A DNA stretch of 64,000 bases, from assembly GCF_021129235.1 (NCBI RefSeq), contig NZ_JAJOMA010000002.1, positions 124,001 through 188,000 of the forward strand, in the 5' to 3' direction. The notes beneath the pieces are model-generated. The model did not search any database. It saw only the letters and a program-made list of their open reading frames with translations, and was not told the origin of the DNA. Shown here in pieces: positions 8,430-18,032 of the stretch. Both the position numbers and the translations under genes were made by a program. The first letter of the stretch is position 1; each line of letters begins with the position of its first letter. Source of the stretch: Kineosporia mesophila (GTDB lineage Bacteria > Actinomycetota > Actinomycetes > Actinomycetales > Kineosporiaceae).

Positions 8430-10244
8430 GTGCTGCGCACCCATACGGCCGGATCCCTGCGTTCCGGTCACGTCGGCGAAACCGTCATCCTCACCGGATG
8501 GGTCGCCTCCCGCCGGGATCACGGCGGCGTGGCGTTCGTCGACCTGCGGGATGCCTCCGGCGTCGCCCAGGTGGTCGTCCGCGACGAGAAGGTGGCGCAC
8601 AACCTGCGCGCGGAGTACTGCCTGCGGGTCACCGGCGAGGTCTCGCCGCGTCCCGACGGCAACGAGAACCCGGCCCTGGCCACCGGCGCGATCGAGGTGA
8701 TCGCCACCGAGGTCGAGGTGCTCAACGAGTCCGCCCCGCTGCCGTTCCAGCTCGACGACCACATCGACGTCGGCGAGGAGGTGCGGCTCAAGTACCGCTA
8801 CCTCGACCTGCGCCGCAGCGGCCCGGCCCAGGCCATCCGGCTGCGCAGCAAGGTCAACCAGGCCGCGCGCAACGTGCTGCTCGACCGCGACTTCGTCGAG
8901 ATCGAGACGCCCACCCTGACCCGCTCCACGCCCGAGGGCGCCCGCGACTTCGTCGTGCCGGCCCGGCTGAAGCCCGGCTCCTGGTACGCCCTTCCGCAGA
9001 GTCCACAGCTGTTCAAGCAGCTGCTCATGGTCGGCGGCATGGAGCGCTACTTCCAGATCGCCCGCTGCTACCGCGACGAGGACTTCCGCGCCGACCGCCA
9101 GCCGGAGTTCACGCAGCTCGACATCGAGATGTCGTTCGTCGAGCAGGACGACGTGATCGAGATCGGCGAGTCGATCGTCACGGCGCTGTGGAAGCTCATC
9201 GGCCACGAGATCACCACGCCGATCCCGCGCATGACCTACGCCGACGCGATGGCCAGGTACGGCAGCGACAAGCCCGACCTGCGCTTCGGCAACGAGCTCG
9301 TCGACATGACCAAGTACTTCGCCGCCACGCCGTTCCGGGTCTTCCAGAACGAGTACGTCGGCGCCGTGGTCATGCCCGGCGGTGGCTCCCAGCCGCGCCG
9401 TCAGCTCGACGCCTGGCAGGAGTGGGCCAAGCAGCGCGGCGCCCGGGGCCTGGCCTACGTGCTGATCGGTGAGGACGGCGAGTTGTCCGGTCCGGTCGCG
9501 AAGAACATCTCCGAGGCCGAGCGCGCCGGTCTGGCGCAGGCCGTCGGGGCCCAGCCGGGCGACTGCGTCTTCTTCGGCGCCGGCGTGACCGCCGAGGCCC
9601 GGGCCCTGCTCGGCGCCGCCCGGCTGGAGATCGGCAAGCGCTGCGGCCTGATCGACGAGAGCCGCTGGGAGTTCGTCTGGATCGTCGACGCCCCGCTGTT
9701 CGAGCCGGCCTCCGCCGCCGTCGCCAGCGGTGACGTCGCGGTCGGCTCGGGCGCCTGGACGGCCGTGCACCACGCCTTCACCTCGCCCAAGCCGGAGTGG
9801 ATCGACAAGTTCGAGTCCGACCCGGGCAACGCGCTGGCCTACGCCTACGACATCGTCTGCAACGGCAACGAGATCGGCGGTGGGTCGATCCGTATCCACC
9901 AGCGGTCCGTGCAGGAGCGTGTGTTCACGATGATGGGTCTCAGCGACGAGGACGCCCAGGAGAAGTTCGGCTTCCTGCTCGACGCCTTCAAGTTCGGCGC
10001 CCCGCCGCACGGCGGTATCGCCTTCGGCTGGGACCGCATCGTCATGCTGCTGTCGGGCGCCGACTCGCTGCGTGAGGTCATCGCGTTCCCGAAGAGCGGT
10101 GGCGGCTACGACCCCCTGACCGCCGCGCCGGCCCCGATCACCCCGGCCCAGCGCAAGGAGGCCGGCGTGGACTACACCCCGCCGAAGCCCAAGACCGACG
10201 GTGACAAGAGCGAGAAGACGGAGGGCGAGAAGGCCAAGGCCTGA
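8430..10244 (+). CDS. aspS: Aspartate--tRNA ligase
   Basis: Charges tRNA-Asp with aspartate using ATP. At 604 residues it has the bacterial-type length: N-terminal OB fold ([19 protein letters not shown]), class II catalytic core with motif 2 region [18 protein letters not shown], the bacterial insertion domain, and motif 3 [14 protein letters not shown]. It ends in a charged Lys/Glu/Asp tail. GTG 8430 follows a GAGAGG site. In many Actinobacteria this enzyme is non-discriminating and works with GatCAB; I cannot decide that from sequence alone. hisS, usually between the MBL gene and aspS, is not here. Confidence 0.98.
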   Translation: MLRTHTAGSLRSGHVGETVILTGWVASRRDHGGVAFVDLRDASGVAQVVVRDEKVAHNLRAEYCLRVTGEVSPRPDGNENPALATGAIEVIATEVEVLNESAPLPFQLDDHIDVGEEVRLKYRYLDLRRSGPAQAIRLRSKVNQAARNVLLDRDFVEIETPTLTRSTPEGARDFVVPARLKPGSWYALPQSPQLFKQLLMVGGMERYFQIARCYRDEDFRADRQPEFTQLDIEMSFVEQDDVIEIGESIVTALWKLIGHEITTPIPRMTYADAMARYGSDKPDLRFGNELVDMTKYFAATPFRVFQNEYVGAVVMPGGGSQPRRQLDAWQEWAKQRGARGLAYVLIGEDGELSGPVAKNISEAERAGLAQAVGAQPGDCVFFGAGVTAEARALLGAARLEIGKRCGLIDESRWEFVWIVDAPLFEPASAAVASGDVAVGSGAWTAVHHAFTSPKPEWIDKFESDPGNALAYAYDIVCNGNEIGGGSIRIHQRSVQERVFTMMGLSDEDAQEKFGFLLDAFKFGAPPHGGIAFGWDRIVMLLSGADSLREVIAFPKSGGGYDPLTAAPAPITPAQRKEAGVDYTPPKPKTDGDKSEKTEGEKAKA

Positions 10245-10257
10245 CCGTCCGATCGTG

Positions 10258-10296
10258 CAGAACCCCGGTCGTGTTCCGAACCCGGCCGGGGTTCTG
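10258..10296 (+). terminator. Hairpin terminator of aspS
   Basis: CAGAACCCCGG (10258-10268) pairs perfectly with CCGGGGTTCTG (10286-10296), an 11-bp stem 13 bases after the aspS stop. No long T run follows, as is common in Actinobacteria. Confidence 0.75.
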
Positions 10297-10354
10297 TGCG
10301 TCCAATGGGGGGTAGGCCCCGCGGGACGCAGGGCACGAGGCGGAGGAGCCAGGG

Positions 10355-10675
10355 ATGGGTCGGATCGGGCAGGCTCTGTGCGGTGGGCTTCTCGCCGCCG
10401 TGCTGGTGGGGATCATCGGGGCGATGCTCGACGGTGAGGGCGGAGCCAAGGCAGGTGTGGTGGTGGGCTTCGCCGGGGGATTCGCGGGCCTGCTGTCGCG
10501 GCGGCGCAACCCCGGGCGCTCGCGGTCGTACGGCGACTCGATCGACGGTTCGAGCGGCGGCGGGTCGGGAGATTCCGGCCACCACGGGCACTCCGACGGC
10601 GGATCCGACGGCGGTTCGGACGGCGGTGGTTCGGACGGCGGCGGCTCAGACGGTGGGGGCGGCGGGGGCGACTGA
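10355..10675 (+). CDS. Small membrane protein with Gly/Ser/Asp-rich tail
   Basis: 106 residues with ATG preceded by GGAGGAG at good spacing. Residues 5-48 form two short hydrophobic helices (ALCGGLLAAVLVGIIGAML and AGVVVGFAGGFAGLL) separated by a small charged loop. After a basic stretch (SRRRNPGRSRS) the rest is low-complexity repeats of SDGG. The ribosome site and the membrane-plus-charged-anchor layout support a real gene. No family recognised and no function proposed. Confidence 0.55.
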   Translation: MGRIGQALCGGLLAAVLVGIIGAMLDGEGGAKAGVVVGFAGGFAGLLSRRRNPGRSRSYGDSIDGSSGGGSGDSGHHGHSDGGSDGGSDGGGSDGGGSDGGGGGGD

Positions 10676-10759
10676 GTGAAGGTCGGCGGAACGAGGTGCT
10701 TGAGGACGCCGTGGGCCACGGCGCTCGCGGGCCGGGTTCGCGTCGTCCCCGGCTCGGTC

Positions 10760-11060
10760 GGTGACCGTCCCCGGCTCGGTCGTTGACCGTCCCCGGCTCA
10801 GTCGGTGACCGTCCTCGTTCCGTTCGCCGTGACCCGCGTCCACGAGACCGGGGGCCTGCGTTCTCAAGCCGGGGGCCTGCGTCCGCAAGGTTCGTGACCC
10901 GCGTCCCCAAGCCTTTCAATCCCGTGACCCACGCCTACGAGACGCGTGACCCGCGTCCACGACACCCGTGACCCGCGTCCACGAGACGCGTAACCCGCGT
11001 CCACGACACCCGTGGCCCGCCCTCTGAAGCCCGTGACTCGCGTCCGCACGTTGTGATCGG
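10760..11060. repeat. Degenerate intergenic array of GTGACCCGCGTCCACGA words
   Basis: The stretch between the small membrane protein and the next gene cluster holds no credible gene. It begins with three drifted copies of GGTGACCGTCCCCGGCTC and continues with at least five versions of GACCCGCGTCCACGA (for example at 10831, 10946 and 10970), spaced about 20-24 bases apart toward the end. The same word appears inverted in the array near 52.1 kb. Confidence 0.65.
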
Positions 11061-11094
11061 GAAGGTGAGCAGGCACGTCCCCCGTTCTGGCCAC

Positions 11095-11100
11095 TAATCT
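11095..11100 (+). promoter_or_regulatory. -10 box TAATCT for a leaderless leader ORF
   Basis: TAATCT is followed by exactly 7 bases and ATG 11108. The same TAATCT plus 7 bases plus ATG layout recurs at rarA (11326) and aroQ (34286). Confidence 0.5.
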
Positions 11101-11107
11101 GTTACCC

Positions 11108-11140
11108 ATGAGTCACGCAAAGATCGGTGCACAGCGATGA
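11108..11140 (+). CDS. Candidate 10-codon leaderless leader peptide ([10 protein letters not shown])
   Basis: An ATG 7 bases after TAATCT opens a 10-codon frame, [10 protein letters not shown], whose TGA at 11138-11140 overlaps the ATG of the next gene in an ATGA junction. This is what a leaderless leader ORF translationally coupled to the small membrane protein would look like. The peptide is too short for any family assignment and could be chance; the coupling geometry is the main support. Confidence 0.35.
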   Translation: MSHAKIGAQR

Positions 11141-11328
11141 CCCCGCGGCAGTGGCGGGGAGCGGCGATCCAGGCCGTGGTCGTGCTGGTGATCTGCGTGA
11201 TCATGAACCTGGTGCTCGGCAACGGGTTCCTGCCCGGGCTGGTCGTGGGTCTGTCTGCCGCCGTCGTCTCGTTCGTCGTGCAGTGGTTGCTGACCCGCTC
11301 GGGCGGGGGACCGGCCGGCGACAGCTAA
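11137..11328 (+). CDS. Small two-helix membrane protein
   Basis: 63 residues: a short N-terminus (MTPRQWRG), a first hydrophobic helix about residues 9-26 ([19 protein letters not shown]), a GNGF turn, and a second helix about 31-51 ending WLL, then a short polar tail. There is no Shine-Dalgarno sequence before ATG 11137; it overlaps the stop of the candidate 10-codon ORF, so expression may rely on coupling. It sits directly upstream of rarA. No function recognised. Confidence 0.55.
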   Translation: MTPRQWRGAAIQAVVVLVICVIMNLVLGNGFLPGLVVGLSAAVVSFVVQWLLTRSGGGPAGDS

Positions 11329-11331
11329 TCT
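11326..11331 (+). promoter_or_regulatory. -10 box TAATCT for leaderless rarA transcript
   Basis: TAATCT overlaps the stop codon of the small membrane protein and is followed by 7 bases and ATG 11339 of rarA; there is no ribosome site between them. Confidence 0.5.
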
Positions 11332-11338
11332 TCTGCTG

Positions 11339-12730
11339 ATGGCCGATCTGTTCTCCTCCGACACCCCCGCCGCCGCCCTCAGCGCCGCCCGCCCGGGCAG
11401 TCTCGGGCAGGCCGGCACCGGCGACCGGCCGCCGCTGGCGGTCCGGATGCGTCCGCGTACCCTTGACGAACTGGTCGGCCAGGGGCACCTGCTGGGCCCC
11501 GGTTCCCCGTTGCGCCGCCTCGCCGAGGGGGCCGACGGACTGGCGGGACCCGCGTCCGTCATTCTCTGGGGCCCCCCGGGAGCCGGGAAGACCACGCTGG
11601 CCCACGTCGTCTCGAACACCGAGGGGCGCCGGTTCGTGGAACTCTCGGCCGTCACCGCCGGCGTGAAAGACGTGCGCCAGGTGATGCAGGAGGCGCGCGA
11701 ACAGCGCGATCGCCACGACATCCGCACCGTGCTGTTCCTCGACGAGATCCACCGGTTCACCAAGTCCCAGCAGGACGGCCTGCTGCCGGGCGTGGAGAAC
11801 CGCTGGGTGATCCTGGTGGCGGCCACCACCGAGAACCCCTCGTTCAGCATCATCTCCCCGCTGCTGTCGCGCTCGCTGCTGCTGACGCTGCGCCAGCTCG
11901 AGGACTCCGACATCGAGGGGCTGCTGCGGCGCGCGGTCGAGGACGAGCGCGGGCTGAATGGCACGGTGACGCTGGGCGAGGAGGCCGTCGAGGGCCTGGT
12001 ACGGCTCTCCGCCGGCGATGCCCGCCGCGCCCTGACCTCGCTGGAGGCGGCGGCCGGCAGTGCGCTCAGCCGGGGTGAGAACACCGAGATCACGGCGCCG
12101 GACGTCGAGCAGGCCGTGGACACGGCGATGGTCCGCTACGACCGGGAGGGCGACCAGCACTACGACATCACCAGCGCGCTGATCAAGAGCATCCGCGGGT
12201 CCGACGTGGACGCGGCGCTGCACTACCTGGCCCGGATGGTCGAGGCGGGGGAGGACCCGCGGTTCCTGGCCCGGCGGCTGATGATCTCGGCCTCGGAAGA
12301 CATCGGGATGGCCGACCCGACGGCTCTGCCGGTGGCGGTCGCGGCGGCCCAGGCGGTGCAGATGATCGGCATGCCCGAGGGCCGGATCGTACTGGCCCAG
12401 GCCACGGTTCACCTGGCGATGGCCCCCAAGTCGAACGCCTCGTACATGGCGCTGAACACGGCGGTCCAGGACGTGCGCGGCGGGCTGGGCGGGCCGGTGC
12501 CACCCGATCTGCGCGACGCGCACTACACCGGGGCCAAGAAGCTGGGCCACGGGCGCGGTTACAAGTACGCGCACGACCATCCGCACGGGGTGGTGCAACA
12601 GCAGTACCTGCCCGACGACCTGGCCGGGCGGGAGTACTACGTGCCGACCGACCGGGGCGCGGAACGCGGGATGACGGAGCGGCTGGCGCGGTTGCGCTCC
12701 GTGCTGCGGGGCGGTCTCAAGCGCCGCTGA
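11339..12730 (+). CDS. rarA: Replication-associated recombination protein A (AAA+ ATPase)
   Basis: 463-residue member of the RarA/MgsA/WRNIP1 family, related to clamp-loader ATPases, acting at stalled replication forks. Visible: [18 protein letters not shown], Walker [11 protein letters not shown], Walker B FLDEIHRF, sensor segment ATTENPSF, and the C-terminal tetramerisation region ending [16 protein letters not shown] and the ylpddl-type motif [12 protein letters not shown]. Length and motifs are normal for the family. No Shine-Dalgarno sequence is present, consistent with a leaderless mRNA from the TAATCT box at 11326. Confidence 0.96.
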   Translation: MADLFSSDTPAAALSAARPGSLGQAGTGDRPPLAVRMRPRTLDELVGQGHLLGPGSPLRRLAEGADGLAGPASVILWGPPGAGKTTLAHVVSNTEGRRFVELSAVTAGVKDVRQVMQEAREQRDRHDIRTVLFLDEIHRFTKSQQDGLLPGVENRWVILVAATTENPSFSIISPLLSRSLLLTLRQLEDSDIEGLLRRAVEDERGLNGTVTLGEEAVEGLVRLSAGDARRALTSLEAAAGSALSRGENTEITAPDVEQAVDTAMVRYDREGDQHYDITSALIKSIRGSDVDAALHYLARMVEAGEDPRFLARRLMISASEDIGMADPTALPVAVAAAQAVQMIGMPEGRIVLAQATVHLAMAPKSNASYMALNTAVQDVRGGLGGPVPPDLRDAHYTGAKKLGHGRGYKYAHDHPHGVVQQQYLPDDLAGREYYVPTDRGAERGMTERLARLRSVLRGGLKRR

Positions 12731-12883
12731 AAGGCCTTTCACACGCCTGTGCGGAACCACCAGGACTGCGGTACTGCCGGACCACGATAGGGTCAACCCC
12801 GTTCGGCAGGGATCCGGCCGGTTTTCCGCGTCGGAGAAGCCCGGACAACTCACACCGCAGCGCGCGATGAAAGGGAACATCTC

Positions 12884-13240
12884 ATGTCGGTGGGCGGTAT
12901 CGCCGGACTCATCGCGGCCGTAGCCTTCGTCCTCCTCGTCGGCGCGCTCGCGTACCCCCTGATCAAGCTGGGCAAGGTGCTGGATGAGACCCGCGTGACC
13001 GTACGTGGCCTCTCGGACGGTGCTCTTCCGCTGCTGGCGGAGGTCACCACGACCGTGGCGTCGACCAACGCACAGCTCGGCAAGGTCGACACCATCACGA
13101 ACAACGTGGCCCAGGTGTCGACCAACGTGTCGGCACTGACGGCGCTGTTCGCCGCGACGCTCGGTTCGCCCGTGGTCAAGGTCGCGGCGTTCAGCTACGG
13201 CGTCCGCCAGGCGGTCAGCGGCCGCAAGCGGAAGAGGTGA
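12884..13240 (+). CDS. DUF948 domain-containing membrane protein
   Basis: 118 residues: one N-terminal membrane helix (GIAGLIAAVAFVLLVGALAYPLI) followed by an amphipathic region of Val/Thr/Asn-rich heptads (TTTVASTNAQLGKVDTITNNVAQVSTNVSAL), the pattern of DUF948, and a basic tail (SGRKRKR). ATG is preceded by GAAAGGGAAC. It is followed after 7 bases by another small membrane protein and then alaS, an arrangement common in Actinobacteria. The molecular role is unknown. Confidence 0.85.
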   Translation: MSVGGIAGLIAAVAFVLLVGALAYPLIKLGKVLDETRVTVRGLSDGALPLLAEVTTTVASTNAQLGKVDTITNNVAQVSTNVSALTALFAATLGSPVVKVAAFSYGVRQAVSGRKRKR

Positions 13241-13247
13241 GCTGAGG

Positions 13248-13562
13248 ATGGCGAGGCTCTTCTGGATCGCGGTCGGGGCCGGCGCGGGCGTGTACGTCGT
13301 GCACAAGTTCACCAAGACCGTCGAGCAGTACACACCGGCCGGGCTGAGCAGCTCGCTCAGCTCCGTCGGTGACGGCCTGCGCGAGATGGCCGAGGTCATC
13401 CGTGAGGGAATGGCCGAGCGGGAGCAGGAGTTGCGGATCGCACTGGGTGTCGACGCCGGGACTCTCGACCCGCAGGCCGCACAATCGCTGATGCAGGACC
13501 CCACCGGTCCGAGGCGTTACGACGACCCGGACAGTCCTGAGAACGACCCCCGGTACTACTGA
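13248..13562 (+). CDS. Small membrane protein upstream of alaS
   Basis: 104 residues beginning MARLFWIAVGAGAGVYVVHK, a single short membrane helix with small residues, followed by an amphipathic region (LSSSLSSVGDGLREMAEVIREGMAEREQEL) and a polar, Asp/Pro-rich C-terminus. It lies 7 bases after the DUF948 gene and so is probably cotranscribed and perhaps a partner. This companion gene is common between the DUF948 gene and alaS in Actinobacteria; no biochemical function is known. Confidence 0.8.
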   Translation: MARLFWIAVGAGAGVYVVHKFTKTVEQYTPAGLSSSLSSVGDGLREMAEVIREGMAEREQELRIALGVDAGTLDPQAAQSLMQDPTGPRRYDDPDSPENDPRYY

Positions 13563-13672
13563 GCTCCCGGTAATTCCCTGGCCGTCCACGGTGCCGACCC
13601 GGCACCGTGGACGTTGCAGGTTAACCACCGGAACGCGATGCGAATCGCACTGTGACGCGAAAGGTCAGATCC

Positions 13673-16339
13673 ATGGAGACGGCAGAGATCCGCCGCCGCT
13701 GGCTGCGGTACTTCTCGACTCGTGGGCACACGGTCGTGCCGAGTGCTCCGCTGCTGTACGACGACCCGACCCTGCTGTTCGTCAACGCCGGCATGGTCCC
13801 CTTCAAGCCCTACATGCTGGGGCAGGAGACACCGCCGTACGAGCGCGCCACCAGCGTCCAGAAGTGCATCCGGACCCTCGACATCGACGAGGTCGGCAAG
13901 ACCAGCCGACACGGCACGTTCTTCCAGATGAACGGCAACTTCTCCTTCGGTGACTACTTCAAGGAGAAGGCGATCGAGCTGGCGTGGGAGCTGATCACCC
14001 GCGACCAGTCCGACGGCGGCTACGGCCTGGACGAGTCCCGTCTGTGGGTCACGGTGCTGCAGGGCGACGAGGAGTCGCGACAGCTGTGGAAGCGCATCGC
14101 CGGCCTGCCCGACGAGCGCATCGTGCAGCGCGGCCTGGCCGACAACTACTGGCACATGGGCGTTCCCGGTCCGGGTGGCCCGTGCAGCGAGATCTACTTC
14201 GACCGCGGCCCGCAGTACGGCCCGGACGGTGGGCCGGAGGCCGACGAGGACCGCTACCTGGAGATCTGGAACCTCGTCTTCATGCAGGAGATGCTGAGCG
14301 AGGTCCGCACCAAGATCGATTTCGACGTCGAGGCACCGCTTCCGTCGAAGAACATCGACACCGGCATGGGCCTGGAGCGCATGGCCAGCCTGCTCCAGGG
14401 CGTCGACAACCTGTACGAGATCGACGAGGTCTTCCCGGTCATCGCCCGGGTCGAGGAGATCACCGGCAAGCGTTACGGCGCGAACCCGCAGGACGACGTG
14501 CGCATGCGCGTCATCGCCGACCACGTGCGCTCCGGCCTGATGCTGATCGGCGACGGCGTGACACCGTCGAACGAGGCGCGCGGCTACGTGCTGCGCCGGC
14601 TGCTGCGCCGCGTCACCCGCTCGGTGCGGCTGCTCGGCGTGCAGGACCCCTCGATGGTCGACCTGCTGACCGTGTCCAAGGACCGGATGGGCGCGTCGTA
14701 CCCCGAGCTGGAGACCAACTTCGCCCGCATCAGCCAGATCGCGCTGGCCGAGGAGCAGGCGTTCACCCGCACGCTGAGCTCGGGCACGACGATCCTCGAC
14801 ACCGCCGTGGCGAGCGCCAAGTCGGCGGGCGAGACAACGCTGTCGGGCGACCGCGCGTTCCAGCTGCACGACACCTACGGCTTCCCGATCGACCTGACCC
14901 TGGAGATGGCGGGCGAGCACGGCCTGACCGTCGACCACGACGGTTTCCGCCGGCTGATGGCCGAGCAGCGCAACCGGGCCAAGGCCGACGCGAAGTCGAA
15001 GAAGGTCGGTCACGCCGACACCTCGGTCTACCGCGCGCTGCGTGAGCCGGGCATCACCGAGTTCACCGGTTACCGCGAGCTGTCCACCGACTCGACCGTG
15101 CGGGGCCTGATCCTCGACGGCTCGCCGATCGAGGTCGCGGACAAGGGCCAGACCGTTCAGGTCGTGCTGGAGCGCACGCCGTTCTACGCCGAGTCCGGTG
15201 GCCAGATCGCCGACGAGGGCGAGATCACCGCCGACGGGGCGCGCCTGCGCGTGCTCGACGTGCAGCGCCCGGTCAAGGGCCTGATCGTGCACACCGTGGA
15301 GGTCACGGAGGGCACGATCAGCTCCGGCGCCGACGTGCTCGCGAGCGTCGACCGCGAGTGGCGGCTCTCGGCCTGCCAGGCGCACTCCGGCACCCACGTG
15401 GTGCACGCGGCGCTGCGGCAGGTGCTCGGCCCCACGGCTCTGCAGAGCGGTTCGTTCAACCGGCCCGGCTACCTGCGCCTGGACTTCGCCTGGACCTCCG
15501 CGCTGGAGTCCACGGTGCGCGACGAGCTGGAGCAGGTCGCGAACCTGGCCCTGCGGTACGACTACCCGGTCTCGGCGACCTACATGCCGATCGAGAAGGC
15601 CCGTGACCTGGGCGCGCTGGCGCTGTTCGGCGAGACCTACGACGAGGAGGTCCGCGTCGTCGAGATGGGCGGGGCCTGGTCGCGGGAGCTGTGCGGTGGC
15701 ACGCACGTCGAGCACAGCTCGCAGATCGGTGCGATCACGCTGATCGGCGAGTCGTCGATCGGTGCGGGCACCCGCCGTGTGGAGGCCTACGTCGGCCTCG
15801 ACGCCCTGCGGTTCCTGGGGCGTGAGCGGGCGCTGGTCAGCCAGCTCACCGAGGCGCTCAAGGTGCGCCCGGAAGAGCTGCCCGAGCGCGTCAACTCGCT
15901 CGTCGCGCGACTGCGCGAGGCCGAGAAGGAGCTCGAGAAGGGCCGCCGCACGGCGCTGCTCAACGCGGCGTCGTCGCTGGTGGACTCCGCGGCCGACGTG
16001 AACGGCATCGCGGTCGTCACGCACGACGCGGGCCCGGTCGACCCGGCCGACGCGCGGGCGCTGGCGCTCGACGTGCGGGGCCGGATCGCCGGTTCGCGGG
16101 CGGGCGTCGTCGCGGTCGCGGCCGTGGCCAAGGAGCGGCCGGTCGTGGTCATCGCCACCAACGAGGAGGCCCGCGCCCGCGGTGTCAAGGCCGGCGAGCT
16201 GGTGCGTGAGGCGGCCAAGGTCCTCGGTGGCGGCGGCGGTGGCAAAGACGACGTGGCCCAGGGCGGCGGTACCGACGCGACGAAGATCGCCGAGGCACTT
16301 CAGCGCATCCAGTCCGTCGTGGCCGAGCGATCGGTCTGA
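13673..16339 (+). CDS. alaS: Alanine--tRNA ligase
   Basis: Charges tRNA-Ala with alanine. I choose ATG 13673 (METAEIRRRWLRYFSTRGHT), which follows AAAGG at good spacing, giving 888 residues, normal for the family. Visible: class II core with NAGMVPFKPYMLGQE, editing-domain HxxxH (HSGTHVVHAAL), the zinc motif CGGTHVEHS, and a C-terminal C-Ala domain with GGGGGGKDDVAQGGG. The ruvX frame begins 2 bases after the alaS stop codon, as in other Actinobacteria, suggesting an alaS-ruvX-mltG-aroE operon. Confidence 0.98.
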   Translation: METAEIRRRWLRYFSTRGHTVVPSAPLLYDDPTLLFVNAGMVPFKPYMLGQETPPYERATSVQKCIRTLDIDEVGKTSRHGTFFQMNGNFSFGDYFKEKAIELAWELITRDQSDGGYGLDESRLWVTVLQGDEESRQLWKRIAGLPDERIVQRGLADNYWHMGVPGPGGPCSEIYFDRGPQYGPDGGPEADEDRYLEIWNLVFMQEMLSEVRTKIDFDVEAPLPSKNIDTGMGLERMASLLQGVDNLYEIDEVFPVIARVEEITGKRYGANPQDDVRMRVIADHVRSGLMLIGDGVTPSNEARGYVLRRLLRRVTRSVRLLGVQDPSMVDLLTVSKDRMGASYPELETNFARISQIALAEEQAFTRTLSSGTTILDTAVASAKSAGETTLSGDRAFQLHDTYGFPIDLTLEMAGEHGLTVDHDGFRRLMAEQRNRAKADAKSKKVGHADTSVYRALREPGITEFTGYRELSTDSTVRGLILDGSPIEVADKGQTVQVVLERTPFYAESGGQIADEGEITADGARLRVLDVQRPVKGLIVHTVEVTEGTISSGADVLASVDREWRLSACQAHSGTHVVHAALRQVLGPTALQSGSFNRPGYLRLDFAWTSALESTVRDELEQVANLALRYDYPVSATYMPIEKARDLGALALFGETYDEEVRVVEMGGAWSRELCGGTHVEHSSQIGAITLIGESSIGAGTRRVEAYVGLDALRFLGRERALVSQLTEALKVRPEELPERVNSLVARLREAEKELEKGRRTALLNAASSLVDSAADVNGIAVVTHDAGPVDPADARALALDVRGRIAGSRAGVVAVAAVAKERPVVVIATNEEARARGVKAGELVREAAKVLGGGGGGKDDVAQGGGTDATKIAEALQRIQSVVAERSV

Positions 16340-16341
16340 GC

Positions 16342-16875
16342 ATGTACGGCAGTACCGGCGCCGGGATGCGTCCCGGCGTGCGGCTGGGTGTGGACGTCGG
16401 CAGCGTCCGGGTGGGTCTCTCCCTCTCGGACGGTGCCGGGCTCCTCGCGACGCCGCTGGAGACCGTTCAGGTCGTCGAGGGCAGTAATGCGCACTATGAG
16501 CGAATTGCACTCCTCGTGACCGAACTGTCGGTATGTGAGGTAATCGTAGGACTTCCGCGGTCACTTTCGGGGGCTGAGGGGGCAGCGGCAGGCCTCGCGC
16601 GCGCGTACTCTGTCGAAGTCGCCCGTCGCGTTGCCCCGGTACCGGTTCGCCTCGTGGACGAGCGGCTCAGTACCGTGACCGCACACCAGCGGCTTCGCGA
16701 AGCTGGTGTGAAAGGACGTAAACGCCGACCGGTCGTGGACCAGGCGGCGGCAGTGGTGATCCTTCAGTCGGCACTGGACGGCGAACGCTCGTCCGGCCGG
16801 CCCCCGGGGTCCCCGGTCGTCCTGGAATCGGGTCCGGATGGTCCGGGCCCTGGCCATGGAGAGGCACTGACGTGA
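16342..16875 (+). CDS. ruvX: Putative pre-16S rRNA nuclease / Holliday-junction resolvase-like RuvX
   Basis: RNase H-fold protein of the YqgF/RuvX family, linked to 16S rRNA 5'-end maturation. Seen: first-strand Asp motif RLGVDVGSVRVGLSLSD, the VGLPRSLSG segment, VDERLSTVTA with the second acidic residue, and DQAAAVVILQ with the last. 177 residues, slightly long because of a Pro/Gly-rich tail after residue 150. The start codon is 2 bases after alaS, implying coupling. Confidence 0.92.
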   Translation: MYGSTGAGMRPGVRLGVDVGSVRVGLSLSDGAGLLATPLETVQVVEGSNAHYERIALLVTELSVCEVIVGLPRSLSGAEGAAAGLARAYSVEVARRVAPVPVRLVDERLSTVTAHQRLREAGVKGRKRRPVVDQAAAVVILQSALDGERSSGRPPGSPVVLESGPDGPGPGHGEALT

Positions 16876-16888
16876 GCGAGGCTGCGGC

Positions 16889-18028
16889 GTGAGCGATGTG
16901 TCGTCGCTGCATGACGTGCTCCCTGGTGGATTCTCCGGACCACCACCGAGCCGCCGCCGGCGTGACCGGCAGATGCGCAAGCGCCGGAAGAACCGGCGCC
17001 GCCGCACCACCACCGTCCTCCTGGTGTCCCTGCTCGTCGCCGCCGGTGGTGTCTACGGTGCGTATCTGGCACTGGCTCCCATCGTGTCCCGGCTGACCGA
17101 GCCCAAGGACTACGCCGGCCCGGGTTCGGGCGCGGTCAAGGTGGTCGTCCCCGAGGGCGCCTCGGGCCGGGTCATCGCGCAGGTTCTGACCGAGGCCGGG
17201 GTCACCAAGACCGCCGTCGCGTTCGTCGACGCCGCCGCCGAGGACAAGCGGGCGAACGGCATCCAGCCCGGCACGTACGAGCTGAAGAAGAAGATGTCCG
17301 GTGCCGGTGCGCTGGAGATCCTGGCCGACCCGGACAACCGGATCACCCGCCAGGTCACCATCCCCGAGGGCACCCGGGTCGCCGACGCGCTCACCAAGAT
17401 CTCCAAGGGCCTGGAGCTGAAGCGCTCCGACCTGGGCAAGGCCGCCAAGTCCGGTGAGATCGGCCTGCCGAAGGCCGCCAACGGCAACCTCGAGGGCTTC
17501 CTCTTCCCGGCGACCTACCAGTTCGGTCCGGACGTGACCGCCACCGAGGCGCTGACCGCCATGGTCGCCCGCGGCAAGCACACCTACGACGAGCTCGGCA
17601 TCCCCGACTCGCAGCTGCGCGAGACCGTGATCAAGGCCAGCATCATCGAGGCCGAGGCCGGCAACGAGAAGTACATGGGCAAGGTCTCCCGCGTGCTCAC
17701 GAACCGTCTCGACATCGGCATGAAGCTGCAGCTCGACTCGACCGTCAGCTACGCCACGGGCAAGTTCAACGTCACCACCACGTCGGCCGACCGCGCCAGC
17801 GACAGCCCGTACAACACGTACATGTACGCCGGGCTGCCACGCGGGCCGATCAGTAACCCGGGCAAGGCCGCCCTCGCGGCGGCGCTGAAGCCGACGCCCG
17901 GCGAGTGGTTGTTCTTCGTCGCCACGAACCCCACCACCGGGGAGACGAAGTTCGCCAGGACGATGGCTGAGCACGACATGTACGTCAAGGAGTTCCAGGC
18001 CTGGCTGCGCGCCAATCCCGGTAACTGA
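16889..18028 (+). CDS. mltG: Endolytic murein transglycosylase MltG
   Basis: Cleaves nascent glycan strands inside peptidoglycan at the membrane surface. 379 residues with a strongly basic cytoplasmic N-terminus (SRRRRDRQMRKRRKNRRRR), one membrane helix about 40-64, a LysM-like part (VVVPEGASGRVIAQVLTEAG), and the YceG catalytic domain with ASIIEAEAG (catalytic Glu), LQLDSTVSYATG, and SPYNTYMYAGLPRGPISNPG. GTG start. It is in the conserved alaS-ruvX-mltG-aroE order. Confidence 0.95.
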   Translation: MSDVSSLHDVLPGGFSGPPPSRRRRDRQMRKRRKNRRRRTTTVLLVSLLVAAGGVYGAYLALAPIVSRLTEPKDYAGPGSGAVKVVVPEGASGRVIAQVLTEAGVTKTAVAFVDAAAEDKRANGIQPGTYELKKKMSGAGALEILADPDNRITRQVTIPEGTRVADALTKISKGLELKRSDLGKAAKSGEIGLPKAANGNLEGFLFPATYQFGPDVTATEALTAMVARGKHTYDELGIPDSQLRETVIKASIIEAEAGNEKYMGKVSRVLTNRLDIGMKLQLDSTVSYATGKFNVTTTSADRASDSPYNTYMYAGLPRGPISNPGKAALAAALKPTPGEWLFFVATNPTTGETKFARTMAEHDMYVKEFQAWLRANPGN

Positions 18029-18032
18029 GACC

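Noticed and set aside
10680-11060. CRISPR array in the repeated region
   Set aside because: Repeats are short, degenerate and without constant-length unique spacers; no cas genes nearby.
13556-16564. 1002-residue frame opposite alaS
   Set aside because: Antisense shadow of alaS with no recognisable domain; alaS on the + strand is unmistakable.
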